A stretch of DNA of 64,000 nucleotides from Anaerolineae bacterium (GCA_023151115.1 JAKLJP010000011.1:148028-212027), one strand, 5' to 3'. Positions 33,261 to 42,831 are shown, numbered from the stretch's first letter. Program-made: numbers and translations. The notes: generated by a model not told the origin, from the sequence alone.

Positions 33261-34199
33261 ATGACCGTTGTCGTTTTTGGCAGCATCAATATGGATTTGG
33301 TGGTCCGTACCCCGCGCTTACCGGCTCCTGCGGAAACCATTACCGGTCACGAATTTTTTACGGCCCCTGGCGGCAAAGGGGCCAACCAGGCCGTAGCTGC
33401 AGCCCGGCTGGGCGCACCGACCAAAATGGTGGGCCGGGTTGGCGGCGATGCTTTTGGCCAGGAACTACGCCAGAATTTGACTGCTGCCGGGGCAGATGTT
33501 TCTTCAGTTTTCACAGACCCAGCGGTCAGCTCCGGCGTGGCGGTGATCGCCGTAGATGACCAGGCCCAAAACACCATCATCATCGTGCCCGGCGCAAACG
33601 GCAACGTGGGCGATGATGACCTGGGCCGGCTCGAATCCGGCCTGATCGGAGCCAAAGTGTTACTGCTTCAGCTCGAAGTACCGCTGCCGGCGGTTGTCGC
33701 TGCGGCCCGGTTGGCCCACCAGCACGGTCTCACCGTTGTTCTCGACCCCGCGCCGGCCCAGGAATTGCCGGCCGAGTTATTTGCGCTGGTAGATATTATT
33801 ACTCCCAATGAAGTTGAAGCCGGTCAATTGGCCGGCATGACTGTGAAAACCCCCGCCGATGCGGCCAGGGCAGCCGAGAAGTTGCTCAATTTAGGGGTCA
33901 AAACGGCTATTATTAAAATGGGAGCTTTGGGTGTTTTGTACGCCCAGGCTGAGCGTGAAGCTAGCTTTGTGCCTGCCTTTGAAGTTCAGGCTGTGGATAC
34001 GGTCGCTGCCGGAGATGCTTTTAACGGGGGGCTGGCTACCGCTTTGGTGGAGGGCTGTGATTTGCCGGAGACAATCCGTTGGGGCGCAGCCGCCGGTGCG
34101 CTCTCGGCCACCAAACTGGGGGCGCAGCCCTCGATGCCCGGCCGGGCCGAATTTGAAGCGTTTCTAAAAGCGCACCCAGGCCCAATACTATTCAAATAA
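33261..34199 (+). CDS. rbsK: Ribokinase
   Basis: 312 residues of the PfkB family. N-terminal VVVFGSINMDLVVRTPRLP, sugar-binding GGKGANQAVAAARLG, and the catalytic DTVAAGDAFNGGL with the normal GD base. Phosphorylates ribose at O5. An AAGGAG precedes ATG 33261. It is the first gene of a nucleoside/ribose salvage run (to 39.2 kb), and could recycle ribose released by the nucleoside hydrolase. Confidence 0.95.
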   Translation: MTVVVFGSINMDLVVRTPRLPAPAETITGHEFFTAPGGKGANQAVAAARLGAPTKMVGRVGGDAFGQELRQNLTAAGADVSSVFTDPAVSSGVAVIAVDDQAQNTIIIVPGANGNVGDDDLGRLESGLIGAKVLLLQLEVPLPAVVAAARLAHQHGLTVVLDPAPAQELPAELFALVDIITPNEVEAGQLAGMTVKTPADAARAAEKLLNLGVKTAIIKMGALGVLYAQAEREASFVPAFEVQAVDTVAAGDAFNGGLATALVEGCDLPETIRWGAAAGALSATKLGAQPSMPGRAEFEAFLKAHPGPILFK

Positions 34200-34237
34200 C
34201 TTATAGACAAAGCAGATAAACATCGTACAATCTTTTA

Positions 34238-34291
34238 GCGGGCCGGGCTCCCACGCCCGGCCAAGCGACGGCGTGGGAGCCGTCGCTGCTA
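34238..34291. repeat. Family C hairpin pair, reverse orientation
   Basis: GCGGGCCGGGCTCCCACGCC and GGCGTGGGAGCCGTCGCTGC are nearly the reverse complement of the core nested in repeat A at 17.6 kb. It lies in the 360-base gap after ribokinase. Confidence 0.85.
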
Positions 34292-34423
34292 CAATGATAG
34301 TATCAGTGGATCCAAATTTCCCGTAGGATGGCATCCCTATGCCGCCCGCTGACGCATAAGGATGCGCCAGCTACGGTGAAAAATTGGATCTACTGAGTAT
34401 GACTTTTAAGTGATTTGTCTATG

Positions 34424-34484
34424 AGTTTAGCCCCTTGCGGGCGGGCACAAGGCCCTATGCTACGGCCTTATTTGAAATGTATTG
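34424..34484. repeat. Dispersed element family B, copy 2 (61 bp)
   Basis: Matches 22793-22853 with two mismatches. It and the hairpin above are the recognisable content of the gap before the ADP-ribosylglycohydrolase gene; no further gene is seen there. Confidence 0.9.
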
Positions 34485-34577
34485 CACCTAGGCCATTCCT
34501 AACCTTCCTAAGCTTCATTCGATTAGATGCGTTGAGCAAGAAATCTGCTCATCTGCTGTACCTTGCGGTACACTGAC

Positions 34578-35654
34578 ATGCAAGTGACGACAGACCTTTA
34601 TTCACACATTCTGGGCGGAATATATGGCCAGGCTCTCGGCGACGCTTGGGCCATGCCGGCTCACTTTCACCCGGAGCAAACCTGGGCCTACTACAATGGC
34701 TGGCTTGATCGCTTTTGGCCGGCCTCGCCTGATCACCCGCTGCATGCCGGTTTTCGAGCCGGCCAATTTACCGATGATACTCAGCAGGCACTGGCCCTGG
34801 CTGAGGCGATTATTGCCGGCGGCCAGATAACTGTTGAAGAAGCGGCCAGGGCCTTGCTCGCCTGGTATGAACGTGTCCAGGGAGAGGATGTAGCCTACAT
34901 CAGTCACAATACCCACCAGGCGCTGGCGGCGCTCAAATCCGGCAGCGACCCCCGTTTGACCGGGACACGCGGCTATACCGACGGCGGGGCCAAGCGGGTC
35001 AGTCCCATTGGCCTGATTCATCCCGGCGATCCTGAGACAGCAGTGGCCGATGCCGTCATCGCTTGCACCCCCACCCACTTCACCGATGTGGCTTTGTCGG
35101 GCGCTTGCGCGGTGGCGGCGGCAGTAGCCCAGGCCCTGGTCCCGGAAACAACCCTGGAGGAGATTGTCAATGTCGCTATGCACGCCGCCGAGGTGGGCCG
35201 GGAGCATGGGGTCATCTGGTGGGGTGCGTCGGTGGGCCGCAAAATAGATTACGCGGTGCAGTTGGCTACCGACAGCCGTTTTTCGGAGCGAGACCGTTTG
35301 CAAAATCTATATGATTTGATCGGCGTCACCCAGGCCGCCGCCGACAGCGTGCCCTGCGCCTTTGGGGTGCTGGCTATGGCCGACGGCCACCCCGTGCAAA
35401 CGGCCATCTTTGCCGCCGCTCTCTCCGGCAACGCCAATACCGTCGGGGCGATGGCCTGCGCCATTGCCGGGGCCTGGCACGGAGTCGAGGCTATTCCCCT
35501 GGAGCATATTGAAACGCTCAATCGAGCCAACCCGGCCTACAATTTTGAGCAAATAGCCGCCGGCCTTTACGAAATTGCCCAGCGCAACGTTCAGGCCGTT
35601 AAACAGGTAGATGAACATTCACTCAAAATCCTGCTGGATAATTACAACGAGTAG
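34578..35654 (+). CDS. ADP-ribosylglycohydrolase family protein
   Basis: 358 residues of the all-alpha ADP-ribosyl hydrolase (ARH/DraG) fold. Visible metal-site blocks: GQALGDAWAMPA, GQFTDDTQQALALAEAI (Thr-Asp-Asp) and, later, GGAKRVSPIGL. Removes ADP-ribose from proteins or nucleic acids, or hydrolyses related N-glycosides. ATG 34578 is chosen; a TTG at 34563 is possible. It is 3 bases upstream of an amidohydrolase, in a nucleoside-catabolic context that favours a small-molecule substrate. Confidence 0.87.
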   Translation: MQVTTDLYSHILGGIYGQALGDAWAMPAHFHPEQTWAYYNGWLDRFWPASPDHPLHAGFRAGQFTDDTQQALALAEAIIAGGQITVEEAARALLAWYERVQGEDVAYISHNTHQALAALKSGSDPRLTGTRGYTDGGAKRVSPIGLIHPGDPETAVADAVIACTPTHFTDVALSGACAVAAAVAQALVPETTLEEIVNVAMHAAEVGREHGVIWWGASVGRKIDYAVQLATDSRFSERDRLQNLYDLIGVTQAAADSVPCAFGVLAMADGHPVQTAIFAAALSGNANTVGAMACAIAGAWHGVEAIPLEHIETLNRANPAYNFEQIAAGLYEIAQRNVQAVKQVDEHSLKILLDNYNE

Positions 35655-35657
35655 GTT

Positions 35658-36983
35658 ATGTACGATCTCATCATCCACAACTGCCATATTTTGACCTCTA
35701 GCGGCGACATCCAACGCAACTGCGACCTGCTGATTGACGCCGGCAAAATCGCCGCCATCCTGCCGACGGGTCAAGTGGATATAGGTCAGGCTCACGAATT
35801 GCTGGAGGGCCGGGAGATGCTGGCTATGCCCGGCCTGATCAACACCCACGCCCACGTGCCGATGGTCATCTTTCGCGGCCTGGCCGAAGATGTAGCCATC
35901 GAGCGCTGGTTTAACGAATTTATGTGGCCCCTGGAAAGCAACCTGATCGAAGAGGATGTTTATTGGGGCATGCTGCTGGGGCTGGTCGAGATGATCGAGG
36001 GTGGGGTGACCACCGTGGCCGATCACTACTTTTTTATGGACCAGGCGGCCCGCGCGGTTGAACAGGCCGGCACACGGGCCGCCCTGGGCTGGGCCGTTTT
36101 TGGCGACCGGGGCTACACTGCCCTGGCCGAAACCGCCGCTTTTGTGGAACGCTGGCAGGGCCAGGCCGAGGGCCGCATCACCACCTGGATGGCCCCTCAC
36201 GCCCCCTACACTTGTGATGACGATTTTTTGCGGGCAACAGTGGCCCACGCCCAACGGCTGGGGGTGGGGATTCATATCCACGCTGCCGAGGAGATGGGCC
36301 AGACCCAGGCCAGTTTGCAAAAGCGGGGTATCACCCCGATCCGGGTGCTGGCCGAAACGGGCGTCTTGAATGTTCCGGTCATCATTGCGCACGGCTGCGG
36401 CATTTTGCCGGAGGATATTGAGCTGCTCCGGCAAGCCGCCGGGCCGGTGGGAATAGCTCACGCGCCGAAAACTTACCTCAAATTGGGCATGGGCTTGACT
36501 CCCATCCTGGCTTTGCAGGAGGCTGGCATTTCGGTAGGGCTGGCCACCGATGGCGCAGTCAGCAATAACACCCTCGATATTTTTGAGAGTTTGCGCCTGA
36601 TGGCGATGCTGCAAAAACACGAAGCCCGCAACCCGGAAGTGATGACCATTCGCCAGGCCTTGCAGATGGCCACCCGCGACAGCGCCGCGGTGGTGGGGCT
36701 GGCCGATAAAGTCGGCCAACTTTCTCCCGGCTACCTGGCCGATGTGATTCTGGTAGATTTGAGTGGGGCGCACCACCAACCGCTGCACAGCTTGACCGCC
36801 AGCCTGGTTTACAACACCCGCGCCAGCGATGTCCAAACGGTCATTATCAACGGTCAAATTATCATGCGCGACCGCCAAATTTTAACCCTGGATAAAGCCG
36901 AAATCATTCGCCAGGTCAACCGGAGTATGGCGCGCCTATCCCAGCGAGTGCCTGGCAAACGGATTCAGGTTTATAATCCCTAA
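35658..36983 (+). CDS. Amidohydrolase of the TrzA/ATZ/MTA-SAH deaminase type
   Basis: 441 residues. Metal ligands in MPGLINTHAHVPM (HxH), IHIHAAEE, VIIAHGCGIL and ATDGAVSNN (Asp) fit an aminohydrolase that deaminates adenosine-like bases or guanine-type heterocycles. The N-terminal beta-sandwich is normal. It starts 3 bases after the ADP-ribosylglycohydrolase gene, implying an operon. Deamination of 5'-methylthioadenosine/SAH or another modified nucleoside is inferred from family and context, not shown. Confidence 0.88.
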   Translation: MYDLIIHNCHILTSSGDIQRNCDLLIDAGKIAAILPTGQVDIGQAHELLEGREMLAMPGLINTHAHVPMVIFRGLAEDVAIERWFNEFMWPLESNLIEEDVYWGMLLGLVEMIEGGVTTVADHYFFMDQAARAVEQAGTRAALGWAVFGDRGYTALAETAAFVERWQGQAEGRITTWMAPHAPYTCDDDFLRATVAHAQRLGVGIHIHAAEEMGQTQASLQKRGITPIRVLAETGVLNVPVIIAHGCGILPEDIELLRQAAGPVGIAHAPKTYLKLGMGLTPILALQEAGISVGLATDGAVSNNTLDIFESLRLMAMLQKHEARNPEVMTIRQALQMATRDSAAVVGLADKVGQLSPGYLADVILVDLSGAHHQPLHSLTASLVYNTRASDVQTVIINGQIIMRDRQILTLDKAEIIRQVNRSMARLSQRVPGKRIQVYNP

Positions 36984-37010
36984 CCTGGATAAGCCAGAGC
37001 CAAAAAGGGT

Positions 37011-37086
37011 TCTCTCGCAAAGGCGCAAAGACGCAAAGTTTTTGGGAAAAATTTTCTTGGCGTTCTTGGCGACTTTGCGTGAGATT
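37011..37086. repeat. CGCAAAGACGCAAAG palindrome
   Basis: TCTCGCAAAGGCGCAAAGAC is mirrored by CTTGGCGACTTTGCGTGAGA around a TTTTTGGG...TTTTCTTGG centre. Confidence 0.75.
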
Positions 37087-37129
37087 TTCTGGCCTCATTA
37101 GATTTCTAAAATTTGAAAGTGTTGCTGAC

Positions 37130-38032
37130 ATGCCTCCTCAATTAAATTTTCAACCGGAAGTAAAAACCGCCCTGGAACAAGGCCGGGCCGTCGTGGCCCT
37201 TGAGTCGACCGTCATTACCCACGGCCTGCCTTCCCCGGAAAACATCGAGGTGGCTCAGGCCATCGAAGCGGCGGTGCGGGAGCAGGGCGCCGTTCCGGCG
37301 ACCATTGCTATTTTGGGCGGAGAAATTACGGTCGGCTTGACCCCGGAGCAGTTGCTCTACCTGGGGTCGGCCAAAAACGTGCGCAAATGCTCGCGCCGGG
37401 ATTTCTCCTGGGTGGTCGCCCGCCGCGAGGATGGGGCCACGACCGTAGCCGGAACGATGATGGTTGCGCACTGGGCCGGGATTCGCGTTTTTGCCACCGG
37501 CGGCATTGGCGGGGTGCATCGCGGCCAGCCCTTCGACGAGTCGGCGGATCTGTTAGAATTGGGCCGCACTCCGGTGGCGGTGGTCTGCGCCGGAGCCAAG
37601 GCCATTCTCGATCTGCCCCTGACCCTGGAGGTGCTCGAAACGCAGGGTGTGCCGGTTATCGGCTACCAAACCGGCGAATTTCCGGCCTTTTATTCCCGCA
37701 GCAGCGGTTTGCCGCTTGAACTGCGCGTCGAAACGCCGCAGGAGATTGCCGCCATCATCAAGGCCCACGATCAATTGGGCTTGAACGCCGGGACGCTGAT
37801 TGCCCAGCCCATCCCGGTGGAAGCAGAATGGCCCGCCGCCGAAGCTCAGGAAGTGATTGAAGAAGCCCTGCAAGACGCCGCCGCTCGGCACATTACCGGC
37901 AAAGCCGTCACACCCTATCTGCTGCAACGGGTCAGCGATCTCTCCGGAGCGCGCAGCAAAACGGCCAATATCGCCCTGCTGCTTAACAATGCCCAGCTGG
38001 CCGCCCAAATCGCCCTGGCCCTGAGAAGTTGA
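37130..38032 (+). CDS. psuG: Pseudouridine-5'-phosphate glycosidase
   Basis: 300 residues, normal length for PsuG. Splits pseudouridine 5'-phosphate into uracil and ribose 5-phosphate. Diagnostic blocks: VVALESTVITHGLP at the start, TVAGTMMVAHWAGIRVFATG, GGIGGVHRG and VIGYQTGEFPAFYSRSSGLP. ATG 37130 was chosen over 37079, which would read repeat. No psuK gene is adjacent; a nearby PfkB-family kinase could supply the phosphate. Confidence 0.95.
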   Translation: MPPQLNFQPEVKTALEQGRAVVALESTVITHGLPSPENIEVAQAIEAAVREQGAVPATIAILGGEITVGLTPEQLLYLGSAKNVRKCSRRDFSWVVARREDGATTVAGTMMVAHWAGIRVFATGGIGGVHRGQPFDESADLLELGRTPVAVVCAGAKAILDLPLTLEVLETQGVPVIGYQTGEFPAFYSRSSGLPLELRVETPQEIAAIIKAHDQLGLNAGTLIAQPIPVEAEWPAAEAQEVIEEALQDAAARHITGKAVTPYLLQRVSDLSGARSKTANIALLLNNAQLAAQIALALRS

Positions 38033-38084
38033 AGGGTTATCTCCAAAAACTAACCACAGATTTCACGGATTACACAGAAAAATG

Positions 38085-38209
38085 GTAACTGCTCAGCCAT
38101 GTCATTTCGACCGCAGGGAGAAATCCTCTACGACCTTACTTTTACGTGTTGCGCCCCGGGGATTTCTCGCTCCTTCGTCGCTCGAAATGACATGAGCCTG
38201 AGTAGTAAC
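38085..38209. repeat. Dispersed palindrome family A, copy 4
   Basis: Ends GTAACTGCTCAG and CTGAGTAGTAAC, inner CATGTCATTTCGACC and CGCTCGAAATGACATG. It separates psuG from the nucleoside hydrolase gene. Confidence 0.9.
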
Positions 38210-38225
38210 AAAGCAAAACCCACTC

Positions 38226-39176
38226 ATGCCTAAAAAAATCATCATTGATACCGACCCCGGCGTGGACGACGCCATGGCCATTCTGCTGGCGCTCAAATCG
38301 CCGGAAATTGAACTGGTGGGGTTGACCACCATCTTTGGCAATGTGTACACCCCTTTAGCCACCCAAAATGCGCTGCGCCTGCTGGAATTTGCCGGGCGGC
38401 CCGACATCCCGGTGGCGCACGGGGCCGAAGCGCCGCTGATTGCGCCGCTGGAATCGGTGGCCGATTTTGTGCATGGGCGTGATGGGCTGGGCAACATCAA
38501 TTTGCCGCCGCCGCAAGGCCAGGCCATTGCTAAACCGGCGGCGCAGTTTATTGTGGAAACGGTCATGGCCCAGCCGGGCGAAATTACCCTGGTCCCCATC
38601 GGCCCGCTGACCAACCTGGCTTTGGCCCTGGCCCTGGAGCCCCGCTTGACCGAAAATGTGGCCGAGGTAGTCGTCATGGGCGGGGCGGTGACGGTCAACG
38701 GCAATGTCAACCCCGCCGCCGAGGCCAACATCATCAACGACCCTCATGCCGCCGACAGAGTCTTCACCGCCAACTGGCCGGTGACGCTGGTTGGCCTGGA
38801 TGTGACCCTGCAAACGATCATGAGCGACGCTTACATGGCGGCGCTCAACGCCTCCGGTTCACCTGCGGCTCAATTCATTTATGCCATCAGCCGGTTCTAT
38901 CGAGATTTTCATTACGAGACGCATGGCCTGGCCGGGATGCACACCCACGATCCTTCGGCTATCGCCTATGTGCTGGACCCCACTTTGTTTACTACTGTAC
39001 GCGGCCCGCTGCGCGTGGTGACCGAAGGCATCGCTACCGGACAAACCCTGCTGGATCGCTTTCAGCACTGGCGAGATTCTAACCCCTGGACTGGCCAACC
39101 GGCCGTGAATGTTTGCCTGGGTGTGGACTCGGAGCGGTTGCTGGCCCTTTATCACCAACGTATTTGCCAACCATAA
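38226..39176 (+). CDS. Inosine/uridine-preferring nucleoside hydrolase
   Basis: 316 residues. The calcium-binding N-terminal signature IIIDTDPGVDDAMAILLAL is intact, as are LVPIGPLTNLALAL, VMGGAV and MHTHDPSAIAYVL (Asp ligand). Hydrolyses nucleosides to base and ribose, feeding the ribokinase upstream. Its stop at 39176 is followed by the Rhs fragment. Confidence 0.95.
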   Translation: MPKKIIIDTDPGVDDAMAILLALKSPEIELVGLTTIFGNVYTPLATQNALRLLEFAGRPDIPVAHGAEAPLIAPLESVADFVHGRDGLGNINLPPPQGQAIAKPAAQFIVETVMAQPGEITLVPIGPLTNLALALALEPRLTENVAEVVVMGGAVTVNGNVNPAAEANIINDPHAADRVFTANWPVTLVGLDVTLQTIMSDAYMAALNASGSPAAQFIYAISRFYRDFHYETHGLAGMHTHDPSAIAYVLDPTLFTTVRGPLRVVTEGIATGQTLLDRFQHWRDSNPWTGQPAVNVCLGVDSERLLALYHQRICQP

Positions 39177-39186
39177 TTCTTGACGG

Positions 39187-39425
39187 GGTTAGGGGATTCC
39201 CGACCCCATCGGCCAACTGCTGCTCACCCAACGCTTCGACCCGTTTGGGGGACTCGTTGAACGCGCTTCGCAAACGTTGAACGTTCAAACGGCCTACGGC
39301 TTTGCCGGTTTGGGCGCAACACCGGCCAGGTGGCCGACGAGATCGCGGCAGCGGCGGTAGATGCCGGTCGGCTGGCCGACAACGCTGACGAAGCGGCGCT
39401 CTCGCTGAGCCGGATGGACGATCTA
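39187..39425 (+). pseudogene. Rhs/YD-repeat core fragment, broken
   Basis: One frame reads LLLTQRFDPFGGLVERA and later TAYGFAG, the typical Rhs/YD-repeat core end. After a frame change it reads GRNTGQVADEIAAAAVDAGR and then ADNADEAALSLSRMDD. The last 47 bases (39375-39421) match 47838-47884 with one mismatch. The fragment ends 6 bases before the stop codon of the convergent permease gene, which suggests a recombination junction. It lacks both ends and is not expected to be expressed. Confidence 0.8.
39375..39421 (+). repeat. 47-bp direct repeat, left copy
   Basis: 46 of 47 bases match 47838-47884 in the same orientation. Both copies encode NADEAALSLSRMD from an Rhs-type gene and bracket the sugar ABC operon. 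Confidence 0.9.
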
Positions 39426-39427
39426 AT

Positions 39428-40327
39428 TTACCCTTTGATGCCTGTAAACTTGATTCCTTCCAGAAAATAGCGTTGGGCAAATAAGAATAGAATAATGAGC
39501 GGCAGGGTAGTCAGGGTAGCCCCGGCCATCAATAAGCCCCACTCGGTGGTACGCTGGCTGCGAAAGGCAAACAAACCCAGGGAGAGAGGGTATTGGCTCT
39601 GATCCGACAAATAAACCAGCGGGGTAAAAAATTCGTGCCAGGTCCACAAAAAAGTAAAGACAGCCATAACAATCAACGCCGGGCGTACCAACGGCAGCAT
39701 AATCTGCCAGAAGATACGAAACTCACTGGCCCCGTCTACACGGGCCGCATCGGTCAGCTCGGCCGGCAGCCCCAGAAAGAACTGGCGCATCATAAAGATA
39801 AAGAAGGCGTTGCCGAAAAAGCTGGGCAGAATCAACGGCGCATACGAGCCTAACAGGCCCAGAGTTTTGAATAACAGAAAGATGGGGATAAACGTAACAA
39901 TGGAAGGGATCATCAGGGTGGAGATGGTCAGCAGAAAAAGCAGGTCACGCCCCGGAAAGCGCAAGCGGGCAAAACCGTAACCAACGGCAGAACAGGAGAT
40001 GACGGTACCGACGGTCACCGCGCCGGCATAGAATATACTATTCCACATAAACCATAGGAAGGGAAAGCCGGGATAATTGGCCGCCTCTATGAAGTTTTGC
40101 CACCGGGTTGGATTGGGCCACCATTGGATCGGATCTGAAAAAACTATCTCATTGGGTTTGAGCGCCGAAATGACCAGCCAAAAGAAAGGGGCCATAAAGG
40201 CGACAGCGACTACACTCAGAATCGTGTGGCGGGCAAAGGAAATCAACTGCTTATAGAGCAGCGGTTGTCCGATTTGAGCCGTCTTTAGACTGGCGCCTGG
40301 GCGAGTTATTTCAGTTAACTGGGCCAT
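39428..40327 (-). CDS. Carbohydrate ABC transporter permease (MalG-like)
   Basis: 299 residues with about six membrane helices (for example ILSVVAVAFMAPFFWLVISA, IMLPLVRPALIVMAVFTFLW) and the EAA-type cytoplasmic loop LTDAARVDGASEFRIFWQIM. Works with the upstream permease to pass a sugar taken from the binding protein. ATG 40327 is supported by GAGGAG 10 bases upstream; ATG 40351 is also possible. Last gene of the operon. No ATPase gene is present, so a shared MsmX-type ATPase elsewhere is expected. Confidence 0.92.
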   Translation of the reverse strand: MAQLTEITRPGASLKTAQIGQPLLYKQLISFARHTILSVVAVAFMAPFFWLVISALKPNEIVFSDPIQWWPNPTRWQNFIEAANYPGFPFLWFMWNSIFYAGAVTVGTVISCSAVGYGFARLRFPGRDLLFLLTISTLMIPSIVTFIPIFLLFKTLGLLGSYAPLILPSFFGNAFFIFMMRQFFLGLPAELTDAARVDGASEFRIFWQIMLPLVRPALIVMAVFTFLWTWHEFFTPLVYLSDQSQYPLSLGLFAFRSQRTTEWGLLMAGATLTTLPLIILFLFAQRYFLEGIKFTGIKG

Positions 40328-40355
40328 AAGCTCTAGCTCCTCGTCCTTCATAACT

Positions 40356-41288
40356 TCAAACGGCCTGGTCGTCGCTCTCGTAGAAGACCCACACCCGGGC
40401 CGTGCGGAAGATAAGCAGGGTGAGCGCCAGGATGACAACAAATAGAACCATCGCCAGCGCCGAGGCATACCCCATTTTGAAATAGCGAAAGGCGCTGCGG
40501 TAGATCAGCACCATGAACATCAGGGTCGACTCAACCGGCTTGCCGGTGGTGCCGCCAATCACCAACGCCTGGGTGAAAACTTGAAAGGAATAAATCACCC
40601 CCATGACCAGATTGAACAAGATCACGGGGGTGAGCAGAGGTAGGGTGATGTGCCGGAATTTTTGCCACGGTCCGGCCCCATCAATCTCGGCGGCTTCTAA
40701 TAAGGTTTGCGGAATATCCTGTAAACCGGCCAGAAAGATCATGGTACTGACCCCGATGCCCCACAGACTCAATAAAACCAGCCCGGGTTTAGCCCAGACC
40801 GGGTCGGCAAACCAGGATGGCCCTGGCAGCCCAACCATCCGTAACAGGTTGTTGATTGGCCCCGATTGCGGATCAAACATGATGAAGAAGACCAGGGTGC
40901 TGACAATGGGGGGCACCACCGCAGGGAGATAGAACAGGGTGCGATAAAGGCCGATGCCGGCGGCGCGCAAATTTAGCACCAGGGCTACCGCCAGGGAGGC
41001 TACCAGGCCCACCGGGACTGAGAACAGCGCGTAATACGCGCTGTTGTACACCGACAGCCAGAAAGACGGGTCTACCGTGAACATCTCAGAGTAGTTGTTC
41101 AAGCCGGCCCACTTGGGCGACTCCACAATCGAATAATCCGTAAAAGACAGATAGATGGTGGCCAGCAGAGGATAGACGGTAAAAATGAGCAGACTTAAAA
41201 GCCAGGGTAGGATGAAGAGAAAACCGGCCCGCGCCTCGCGTCGCCGTATCTCCCCCATCTGTGTCCACGAATTTAGCCAAATAGACAT
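40356..41288 (-). CDS. Sugar ABC transporter permease (MalF-like)
   Basis: 310 residues, six predicted helices (FLFILPWLLSLLIFTVYPLL at the N-terminus) and the EAA loop LLEAAEIDGAGPWQKFRHIT. ATG 41288 is preceded by GGGGGAT. It pairs with the downstream permease; their genes are separated by under 30 bases. Confidence 0.92.
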   Translation of the reverse strand: MSIWLNSWTQMGEIRRREARAGFLFILPWLLSLLIFTVYPLLATIYLSFTDYSIVESPKWAGLNNYSEMFTVDPSFWLSVYNSAYYALFSVPVGLVASLAVALVLNLRAAGIGLYRTLFYLPAVVPPIVSTLVFFIMFDPQSGPINNLLRMVGLPGPSWFADPVWAKPGLVLLSLWGIGVSTMIFLAGLQDIPQTLLEAAEIDGAGPWQKFRHITLPLLTPVILFNLVMGVIYSFQVFTQALVIGGTTGKPVESTLMFMVLIYRSAFRYFKMGYASALAMVLFVVILALTLLIFRTARVWVFYESDDQAV

Positions 41289-41358
41289 TTCGTATCCCCC
41301 TTCCATACACCCTGAAATGCCTGGCAGAACAGAGCTGATAGGTTGCTCAAAACGCCGC

Positions 41359-42831
41359 TTAACCCGCCAGCACTTTGTTGAGTTCAGCCTGGCAAACCTT
41401 TTGGGCCTCGGCCAATGCCTCTTGGGGCGAAGCGGTTTTACTTAGAATCTGCTCAACCGTGCGCCCAATTTGATCATTGGCGAAATCTTGTATCGGCGAA
41501 GTCCACATAGGGGTAGCTACATCGAGTTGGCGGCGAAAGAAGGCTGTTACCTCCTCGGCAAACTCTTGGCCGCGCTTTTCGATGACAACGGCGGGGATTA
41601 GATCGGGAGGGACTTTCTTGTTAGCCGGCAAGTCGGGGATATTGGCGAACCAAACTTTAATCCCCTCACCAGCCATATAGTCCAGATACTTGAAAGCTTC
41701 TGCGACGTGTTTTGAACCTTTAGGGATTACCAACCAGTTGGGCCAGTAGCCGGTAACCGATTGGCTGCCCTGTGGGCCAACAGGGAAGGGGGCAACATTC
41801 CACTCTTCAAATTTGGCCTCTGCGGTGTAAAAATCTCCGGTATACCAGAAACCCTGCACGACCATCGCCAATTTGCCCTCATGGAAAGCTGAGGGCTGGC
41901 CCTGATCGTTGACGTAGCCCCCCCAGTTCCCAGATGCCCTAATCTTAACCAGGTCGCCTTGATACTCCTCTTCCAGCCATTCCAGGGCATAAGCCATCAT
42001 CTCGATATTTTGCTCAGAGTCAATCGTATATTTGAGATTCGTGGCGTCAAAGAGTTGTGAGCCATTCAAGGCTGACCAGATGGCAATTTCAACCGCCATG
42101 CCAAAAACATCGCCGGGGTTAGTCCAGGGGATAAAACCCGCGCTTTCTAACTTGTCGCCGTTCCATTGGGTAAACTCTTTTGATAATTTACGTAGTTCAT
42201 CCCACGTCTTTGGAAAATCTTCACGATTGGTAGAGATCCCCCTGGCCTCGAACATCTCTTGATTGTAAAAGATGCCAAATGTTCCTGCTGTCGCCGGCAA
42301 GCCATAAGTCTGACCTTTGAATTGGCAGCTTGCCAGCACGCCGGCCGGCCAATTTTCTAACTGCGAGTATTTGGAACCGGCCATCAACTCATCAAGCGGT
42401 TCCAGGGCGTTGCGGGCAGCAAACGCAACCGGCGAGGTCCAAAGAATGGTTGAGTCGGGCGGGTTGCCAGCCGCGATATTCGCCAGCAGAACCTCGTTGT
42501 AGGCTTCATCCCCCGAATAACATTGAACCTCGCTAATATCCAGACCCGGTTCCACTTTCTCAAAGTTCTGGGCAATCGTGTTAAACCCCTGGCAGAACAC
42601 GTCCGAGCCGCCGGGAGTCCAAAAAGAGACCGTCACTTTTTCGGCGGACGCCGCCGCTTCAGCCGGGGTGGCTTGTGCTGCGGCGATGGGACTCGCCTGC
42701 CCCCCCTCTTGAGCCGGCGTCGTCTGACCACAAGCGGTTAAATAGGCCGCCGCTCCGGTCAACCCGGCAAATCTTAAAAATTCTCGCCGGCTTAAGGTTT
42801 TAGCGGGATAGAATTTGCGATTCACACTCAT
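41359..42831 (-). CDS. Sugar ABC transporter substrate-binding lipoprotein (Tat signal)
   Basis: 490 residues of the family 1 solute-binding proteins. The N-terminus has a twin-arginine motif, LSRREFLRFAG, and a lipobox, AAYLTAC, so it should be exported folded and lipid-anchored outside. Further blocks: VSFWTPGGSDVF, TWDELRKLSKEF, and the typical KLAMVVQGFW. The sugar bound cannot be read off. It is the substrate-recognition part for the two permeases downstream. Confidence 0.93.
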   Translation of the reverse strand: MSVNRKFYPAKTLSRREFLRFAGLTGAAAYLTACGQTTPAQEGGQASPIAAAQATPAEAAASAEKVTVSFWTPGGSDVFCQGFNTIAQNFEKVEPGLDISEVQCYSGDEAYNEVLLANIAAGNPPDSTILWTSPVAFAARNALEPLDELMAGSKYSQLENWPAGVLASCQFKGQTYGLPATAGTFGIFYNQEMFEARGISTNREDFPKTWDELRKLSKEFTQWNGDKLESAGFIPWTNPGDVFGMAVEIAIWSALNGSQLFDATNLKYTIDSEQNIEMMAYALEWLEEEYQGDLVKIRASGNWGGYVNDQGQPSAFHEGKLAMVVQGFWYTGDFYTAEAKFEEWNVAPFPVGPQGSQSVTGYWPNWLVIPKGSKHVAEAFKYLDYMAGEGIKVWFANIPDLPANKKVPPDLIPAVVIEKRGQEFAEEVTAFFRRQLDVATPMWTSPIQDFANDQIGRTVEQILSKTASPQEALAEAQKVCQAELNKVLAG

